Shown here in pieces: positions 28,019 through 32,643 of a stretch of DNA of 32,643 nucleotides. The notes below the pieces were generated by a model. That model made no database searches. It was not told where the DNA came from and saw nothing but the letters and a program-made list of their open reading frames with translations. Position 1 is the first letter of the stretch, and each line of letters begins with the position of its first letter. A program made the translations under genes and the position numbers. The stretch is taken from positions 1 to 32,643 of the forward strand of contig JANYDS010000009.1 of the NCBI GenBank assembly GCA_025363475.1, in the 5' to 3' direction. The DNA is from Terriglobia bacterium. GTDB lineage: Bacteria > Acidobacteriota > Terriglobia > Bryobacterales > Bryobacteraceae.

Positions 28019-30136
28019 CTACCAGGTCTTCCGGCTCTCCAGATTCGCCTCAACTTCAGCCTTTGACCGCCACACAGTCCTCATCTGTTTCTTCGAAAAA
28101 AGCGGCAGTTGATCATCCACATGCTTTGACCCCGGCTTAGACCAGTTCCCATACCCCAACAGCGCCTCAGCATGCACGGGTGTCGAGAATTCAATCACAG
28201 CGTAATACGTGTCCCCTGCCCGGCCCTGCGCCTTCCCACCCACAAACGGTGAAGGGTCAAGCGTACGGATCGCGCCCATCATCGAAGGCGCACCGTTTGC
28301 GGGCAGATCCGTTCCACCCCGGCGGACCCGCATCACATCACCCCACTTCACATTGAGGCTCCCATATTCCTTTTCGATGTCCGCCGCGACCTGGTCCAGA
28401 ACTTTGACCGCCTTCGCCGGATCTGCAAAACCACGCGGCGTGTCGAGCGGCCTCTTTTCGTCGCCAGGGACCGCATACCCGCCGATTGTCTGGAACCCAT
28501 TCCCTGCCCCCAGCAGAAACCGGTAGAACAGAAGAATTCCGTCGCTCTCGTTATCCGCCGCCCGGTCCCACTTCGCCAGAACATCAGCAGCCTTCTTCGT
28601 CCGGTCCGAACCCATCTTCCGCGCGGCAGCCACCAGATCGTCAACATACTGGTCCGCCGTCTCCACATGAGTCGAAAGCTTGCCGGCCTTGACGTCATCA
28701 AAAGTCATCTTTTTCGCCGGAGACAGGGTCCTGATTCCACGCTGCGCCCGCGTCGTGATTCCAACCGGCGGAGCCAGATACGAAGCGAACTTCGAAGAAT
28801 CCAGGATCATCGGATACGCCGATGTCCAGGGCGTGTCGTTACTGTTCTGCACCCAGCCCGTTGGCGGATCAATTACCTTCGGCAACTGCTCATAGGGAAT
28901 GATCTTCTTCGCATCCCAGATCAATTCCGAAGTATCTCCCGGAACGACTCCGCTCCAAAACTGATAATCTCCGCGCGGACGCACCGGAACCGCCGCATTG
29001 TACAGATACATGATGTGCCCGTCCCGGTCTGCATAAGCGGTATTGAACAATGGCACCTGCTGCATTTTCATTGCGGTCTGGAACTCATCAAAGTTGTGCG
29101 CCAGCCCCATTTTCCAGAACTGTTCAAACCATCGTGGCCGGTCAAGTGCGGTAACCCGCAATGCAATCGCACTGCCCGGTTTGTCTACTACAACAGGACC
29201 ATGTTCTGACGTCCGGATGACGAGAGCAACGTCCCTCAGGCTGCCGTTTTTTTGTTTGACCTTGATCGTCTGCTTCTCCGTTGCAAACTGCCTGACCTTC
29301 CCATCCAGAACATAACCACCGTCTTTCAGTGTCAGATTGTAAAGGTCAGCGCCGTTCGGGTTATTGGTCGTTTGTGTCCACCCCAGATAGTCTGTAAAAC
29401 ACTGCCGCAGTACCGGGATTCCGATCCACACCGCACCATAAGAAGTAACACCGGGCGCAGTCAACTGAACTTCGAAGTAAGTATGGATATCGCCCCATTG
29501 GAGATGCGAATTACTCAACAGCATCGAGTGGCCATTCGCGGAATGAGAAGGCGCAATGGCCCATTCATTCGAGCCATGAATATCGAGCCCCGCCTTCTTC
29601 ACCCGCGCGTCCACCTTTGACTCACTGACGAGCCAGTCATAGTGAATTACCCGCAAACCATGTGCCAGCACGTCTTCCGGCTTGAACGGAAATTGCGCCT
29701 TGGCCGGAGCGCTCAGGGAATCCGCGTGTTCTTTTCCCCAGGCATTCAAACCGTCCACAAACGCGGCCAGGAGCGGAGCAAATTCCGCCGACTGTTGCGA
29801 CGCCCATTGCTTGCCACGCTCGGGAATTCCATTCACCCGAACCCACCGGTCCGAGTCCAGATACTCATCGCCATAAAACTCCGCCGCCCGCCCGCGCGAC
29901 TGCGTATAAAGCCGGATCAGTAGTTCCGAATGCGCTTCCATCTGCGCATAACCATACGCATAGAACAGACTCGCGTGGTCTGGCGCAAACATATGAGGGA
30001 TCCCGTACCGGTCCCACAGAATTTCAGTACCTTTGGCCGGTACTGCGGCTGCGGCGGTTGTTGAAGTGATGCACGCGACGGCGACGAGGGTGAACGCTGC
30101 GAAGGCTGGAAAGAGTCGGCTCTTGATGCTGATCAT
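28019..30136 (-). CDS. Penicillin acylase family protein (N-terminal nucleophile amidase)
   Basis: 705 residues, exported (signal peptide 1-31, cleavage in the AAAAV region). Begins EILWDRYGIPHMFAPD, the usual start of the small chain. Autocatalytic cleavage should occur before S189 in HGSNEWAIAPSHSANG, making Ser the N-terminal nucleophile; NGHSMLLSNSHLQW and VQNSNDTPW (oxyanion Asn) follow. The family splits amides such as penicillin G or acyl-homoserine lactones; substrate cannot be read from sequence. A strong AAGGAG precedes the ATG by 12 bases. Stands alone. Confidence 0.93.
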   Translation of the reverse strand: MISIKSRLFPAFAAFTLVAVACITSTTAAAAVPAKGTEILWDRYGIPHMFAPDHASLFYAYGYAQMEAHSELLIRLYTQSRGRAAEFYGDEYLDSDRWVRVNGIPERGKQWASQQSAEFAPLLAAFVDGLNAWGKEHADSLSAPAKAQFPFKPEDVLAHGLRVIHYDWLVSESKVDARVKKAGLDIHGSNEWAIAPSHSANGHSMLLSNSHLQWGDIHTYFEVQLTAPGVTSYGAVWIGIPVLRQCFTDYLGWTQTTNNPNGADLYNLTLKDGGYVLDGKVRQFATEKQTIKVKQKNGSLRDVALVIRTSEHGPVVVDKPGSAIALRVTALDRPRWFEQFWKMGLAHNFDEFQTAMKMQQVPLFNTAYADRDGHIMYLYNAAVPVRPRGDYQFWSGVVPGDTSELIWDAKKIIPYEQLPKVIDPPTGWVQNSNDTPWTSAYPMILDSSKFASYLAPPVGITTRAQRGIRTLSPAKKMTFDDVKAGKLSTHVETADQYVDDLVAAARKMGSDRTKKAADVLAKWDRAADNESDGILLFYRFLLGAGNGFQTIGGYAVPGDEKRPLDTPRGFADPAKAVKVLDQVAADIEKEYGSLNVKWGDVMRVRRGGTDLPANGAPSMMGAIRTLDPSPFVGGKAQGRAGDTYYAVIEFSTPVHAEALLGYGNWSKPGSKHVDDQLPLFSKKQMRTVWRSKAEVEANLESRKTW

Positions 30137-30241
30137 GAGGAATACGATCTCCTTAATTTGTGATACAGGTGGTTAGTATAGCGGCTCGTACAAACGGGCG
30201 ACCCGGTTCCTTCACCGAATCGCCCGCAATTTTTGAAATTC

Positions 30242-30317
30242 TGGAGCCACCCGTCAGAATCGAACTGACGACCCTCTCATTACGAATGAGATGCTCTACC
30301 AACTGAGCTAGGGTGGC
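30242..30317 (-). tRNA. tRNA-Thr (anticodon CGT)
   Basis: Minus strand: acceptor GCCACCC/GGGTGGC, D-arm AGCTCAGTTGGTAGAGC, anticodon stem TCTCA/TGAGA with loop TTCGTAA (anticodon CGT), T-arm CGTCAGTTCGATTCTGACG, discriminator T, encoded CCA. Confidence 0.97.
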
Positions 30318-30350
30318 GGTTGTCTGTCAATCCAGTATAACCGAGGCGCT

Positions 30351-30674
30351 CTAACCGCCAGCCAGCATCCCGCGAACCTTCCGCTCCACGCCAGCACGAA
30401 TCTTCTCCTCGCCCACAAACGTCTTCACCAGCGACGGCAACTCCGCTTCCACCGTCACATTCACGTCATCCACCACAACCTTGCCCGCGATCGGCAAAGC
30501 AATAAACCCCACCCGCGCCACCAGCGAAAAATCCATCAGCGGACCCGCCCACGTCTTCTTCTGATCCGTCAGCGAAACCGATCCGCCCCCCAGATCGAAT
30601 AAATCATTGGCCGATTTATCCACCGCCACAATCGCTTCATCCTTCGTCTTGCCGTGCGCTATCACTACCTTCAT
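30351..30674 (-). CDS. PHA-system-like small protein (PHA_gran_rgn type)
   Basis: 107 residues. [20 protein letters not shown], then [20 protein letters not shown] and [20 protein letters not shown], ending in a helix [20 protein letters not shown]. This matches the small family annotated as polyhydroxyalkanoic acid system or granule regulator proteins, with a START-like/SRPBCC-like feel; the real role is uncertain and no PHA genes are nearby. Overlaps rlmN by 4 bases, so they are co-transcribed. Confidence 0.75.
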   Translation of the reverse strand: MKVVIAHGKTKDEAIVAVDKSANDLFDLGGGSVSLTDQKKTWAGPLMDFSLVARVGFIALPIAGKVVVDDVNVTVEAELPSLVKTFVGEEKIRAGVERKVRGMLAGG

Positions 30675-31711
30675 GCGTTATTCCGTTTCAGCTGCCCACA
30701 GGCCGCAAAAATATCCAGTCCCCTCGGACGTCGTATGAAACACGGCACTGTCCGCCGCACAATCTCCTGGAACGACGCCACACGCTCCGGCGCAGGCGTT
30801 TCATAAGGAATTCCCGGCCCCGGATTCAAAGCGATCAAGTTCACCTTGCAGTTAATATTCGCGACAAGCTTAGCCACGCGGCGGGCATCATCGTCCGTAT
30901 CATTTACGCCACCCAGCAGCACATACTCGAACATCAGTTTTTCCCATGGCCGCAGCGGATACGCACGACACGCTTCCATCAAATCTTTTAGATGCCATTT
31001 CTTCGTAATCGGCATTAATTGTTGCCGCATTTCTTCCGTCGAAGCATTGAGCGAAATCGCCAGCTTCGGCCGCACCTCTGCCTTGCCCAACTCTTCAATC
31101 TTGGGAATAATGCCGGACGTCGAAAGCGTAATACGCCGCTCCGTCATCCCTACGCCATGCGGATCACACAGGATTCGAACCGCCTTCAGCACATTCGGCA
31201 AATTGAGCAGCGGTTCGCCCATGCCCATCATCACGATATTGAAGCGCCGCGTCTCACCGGCACCGTATTCCAGCAGGCCGTTGTCATGCGCCACAAACAG
31301 CACCTGACCCACAATTTCGCCAGCCGTAAGCGAGCGTTCCAGCCCCATCAGCGCCGTCATGCAGAATTTGCAATCCACCGGACAGCCCACCTGACTCGAA
31401 ACACAAACCGTATCGCGGTCGCCTTCGGGCATCAGTACAGTCTCAACGGTCTTGCCGTCGGCCAGACTCAGCAGGTAACGCCGCGTGCCGTCAGTTGATT
31501 CAAAGCGCCGATCCAGTACCGGTAAACCAAGCTCAGCCTGCGCCGCCAGCTCCAGACGTACACGTCCCGGCAGATTGGAAATCTGCACCAGATCCTGGAT
31601 TTTTTGTTGATAGAGAGCGCGGTAGACCTGCTCCGCGCGATAGGCTGGCTCGCCAGCGGGCAACACCTGCCGCAGCTCGCTAAGTTCCATTCCTACAAGA
31701 GCTTGCGGCAT
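30671..31711 (-). CDS. rlmN: Dual-specificity RNA methyltransferase RlmN
   Basis: 346 residues. Radical-SAM enzyme that methylates C2 of A2503 in 23S rRNA and A37 in some tRNAs. The cluster motif CxxxCxxC is C110, C114, C117 ([11 protein letters not shown]); [20 protein letters not shown] and LAISLNA are RlmN landmarks; the C-terminal catalytic C338 is in FAACGQL. The start ATG precedes [12 protein letters not shown], the usual opening. The next gene starts inside its end. Confidence 0.97.
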   Translation of the reverse strand: MPQALVGMELSELRQVLPAGEPAYRAEQVYRALYQQKIQDLVQISNLPGRVRLELAAQAELGLPVLDRRFESTDGTRRYLLSLADGKTVETVLMPEGDRDTVCVSSQVGCPVDCKFCMTALMGLERSLTAGEIVGQVLFVAHDNGLLEYGAGETRRFNIVMMGMGEPLLNLPNVLKAVRILCDPHGVGMTERRITLSTSGIIPKIEELGKAEVRPKLAISLNASTEEMRQQLMPITKKWHLKDLMEACRAYPLRPWEKLMFEYVLLGGVNDTDDDARRVAKLVANINCKVNLIALNPGPGIPYETPAPERVASFQEIVRRTVPCFIRRPRGLDIFAACGQLKRNNA

Positions 31712-31829
31712 TTCTCTGATTTTACCACGCGCCGCCGGGAATCCAGAACGCCAGATGACAGGAAACGCATTGCCTCTCGGGTACCGGTGGCCCGGTTTCC
31801 CGATTCGGAGCCAACAGGATAACTTGGCG

Positions 31830-32090
31830 GTGTTGGTGATCGGTTTTGAATGGGATCCCCGAAACGAAAAAACGAATCGGCTGAAACATGGCGCAGGTTT
31901 CGCCGAAGCGTGTACGGTTTTCGACGACGGCCTCGCGAAGATTTTCCCTGATGTCGATCATTCTGAGACTGAAACACGGGAGATTATTGTGGGACAGTCC
32001 AATGCCCGTCGGCTCCTGCTCGTGAGCTTTTACGAACTGGTGCCGGGCGAGGTTCGCATCATCAGTGCACTGGGAAGCGGCGAGAATTGA
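31830..32090 (+). CDS. BrnT-type toxin, C-terminus altered by a frameshift
   Basis: GTG at 31830, ten bases after an AGGAT ribosome site, gives 86 residues. [40 protein letters not shown] and [13 protein letters not shown]..., VRIISA follow the BrnT RNase pattern. After RIISA the family has a helix like REAxxxEKRxYE. Here the frame gives LGSGEN and stops, but with one base removed near 32070 it reads [14 protein letters not shown] to a stop overlapping the next gene. So a one-base insertion has cut the last helix. Paired with the broken antitoxin at 32102. Confidence 0.75.
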   Translation: MLVIGFEWDPRNEKTNRLKHGAGFAEACTVFDDGLAKIFPDVDHSETETREIIVGQSNARRLLLVSFYELVPGEVRIISALGSGEN

Positions 32091-32101
32091 GAAGAGAGAC
32101 T

Positions 32102-32335
32102 ATGAAGAAGCTCACTAGCCCCGATCCGACTGGCCCAAATGACGGCCTCGGCTCTGAATACCGTTTCGACTAGGCCAAGGCAAAGCCGAATCGCTTCGCG
32201 GGCCAGCCACAGGTTCAGCCGGTTTTTGTTCAATTGGCTCCAGACGTTGCGAAGGTTTTTAAGAACGGCGAATCGGTCAACGCGGTACTTCGCTCAATTA
32301 TGAAAGCTTTGCCAACAGATGGCACCACGGCTTAA
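32102..32335 (+). pseudogene. Antitoxin partner of BrnT-like toxin, broken by TAG
   Basis: The frame from ATG 32102 reads ...GLGSEYRFD, TAG, AKAKPNRFAGQ..., DVAKVFKNGESVNAVLRSIM, KALP..., ending TAA. It is like the antitoxins with YxFDYxKAKPNRFA followed by a ribbon-helix-helix-like tail (PDVAEVFxxxESVNAVLR). The TAG is codon 24 (32171-32173), where the family has Tyr. Both genes of this pair are therefore damaged. The stop at 32333 shares TTAA with the stop of the convergent next gene. Confidence 0.65.
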
Positions 32336-32610
32336 CCCGTGAAGAGCGTGCGAGTTTCCTGCACTTCTCGTTTCCGACCGTGCCTGGCACCAATCCGCAG
32401 CAATTCATGCAGCTTGCGATAAATGGAGTTGAACCGCGTCTCGATATGCTGGGTCAACTGAGCCAAATCCGCACGCAAGTCCGACCGCAAGGCCCCTATC
32501 TCAGCCCTGAGTGTTTCTTTGGCTTCCGTGACCCGACTCTTGCTGTAAAGCAGCATCGAGAACGGAAAGATAACCGCAAAAGCGAGAGTGGCGATTTGTG
32601 AGTCAGCCAT
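32332..32610 (-). CDS. Small membrane-anchored coiled-coil protein
   Basis: 92 residues. One N-terminal membrane segment (SQIATLAFAVIFPFSMLLYS), then a charged helix with heptad-like spacing (EAKETLRAEIGALRSDLRAD, LAQLTQHIETRF) predicted to be a coiled coil, and a basic tail. It is like many short proteins in Acidobacteriota of unknown function. ATG start; converges on the broken antitoxin with overlapping stops. Confidence 0.65.
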   Translation of the reverse strand: MADSQIATLAFAVIFPFSMLLYSKSRVTEAKETLRAEIGALRSDLRADLAQLTQHIETRFNSIYRKLHELLRIGARHGRKREVQETRTLFTG

Positions 32611-32643
32611 GAGCGGCTCTGTTTTAGTTTACCTGTTATTGCG

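Overview
The window looks like chromosomal DNA from an Acidobacteriota bacterium of the Solibacterales/Bryobacteraceae type. This is inferred from the 5' end of a 16S rRNA gene on the minus strand at the left edge, from a secreted protein (2515-3840) that ends in the C-terminal domain greatly expanded in Solibacter, and from a TonB-receptor remnant that begins with a carboxypeptidase-regulatory-like domain, as in acidobacterial receptors. All taxonomy here is read by eye, without a database search.

Layout. 1-1012: 16S rRNA start and its leader. 1013-3840: a PEP-CTERM-like protein, a periplasmic heavy-metal-associated (HMA) protein whose first metal-binding cysteine codon is TGA, a deleted TonB-receptor remnant, and the secreted Solibacter-type protein. 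3901-14853: a housekeeping block with a LysR regulator, a secreted protein, gltB-gltD (glutamate synthase), mdh, a WalJ-like metallo-hydrolase and purB. 14864-17414: two tRNAs (Lys, Leu) surrounded by toxin-antitoxin genes, several of them broken. 17461-25634: an acetyltransferase, an M49-like peptidase, an orphan histidine kinase, and a tightly overlapping minus-strand operon (DUF2277, dienelactone hydrolase, XdhC, MocA-like, AsmA) divergent from a small alpha/beta hydrolase. 25665-27730: MazEF, a toxin remnant, and a mer-like metal operon (merT, merP, GDCCVxC protein) with a canonical MerR-type promoter but a broken merR and no merA. 28019-31711: a penicillin acylase family enzyme, tRNA-Thr, a PHA-system-like small protein and rlmN. 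31830-32610: a decaying BrnT toxin/antitoxin pair and a small membrane coiled-coil protein.

The most interesting item is the HMA protein at 1503-1982. The reading frame runs signal peptide, beta strand, Gly-Met-Asp, TGA, Met-Thr-Cys and then a complete HMA fold. The TGA therefore sits exactly where the first Cys of the CxxC motif belongs. Just downstream is a bulged stem-loop with G in its apical loop 19 nt after the TGA, the same place as in the classic E. coli fdhF selenocysteine insertion element. I propose a selenocysteine-containing (UxxC) periplasmic metal-binding protein. The main alternative is plain gene decay: nonsense codons occur elsewhere in this window (hicA, and the antitoxin at 32102) and the neighbouring receptor gene is deleted. 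No selA, selB, selC or selD gene lies in the window.

The second theme is decay of toxin-antitoxin modules: seven intact or ruined modules are visible. The third is probable control of glutamate synthase by the nearby LysR protein, supported by a 14-base repeated box found at both the regulator's and gltB's promoter regions.
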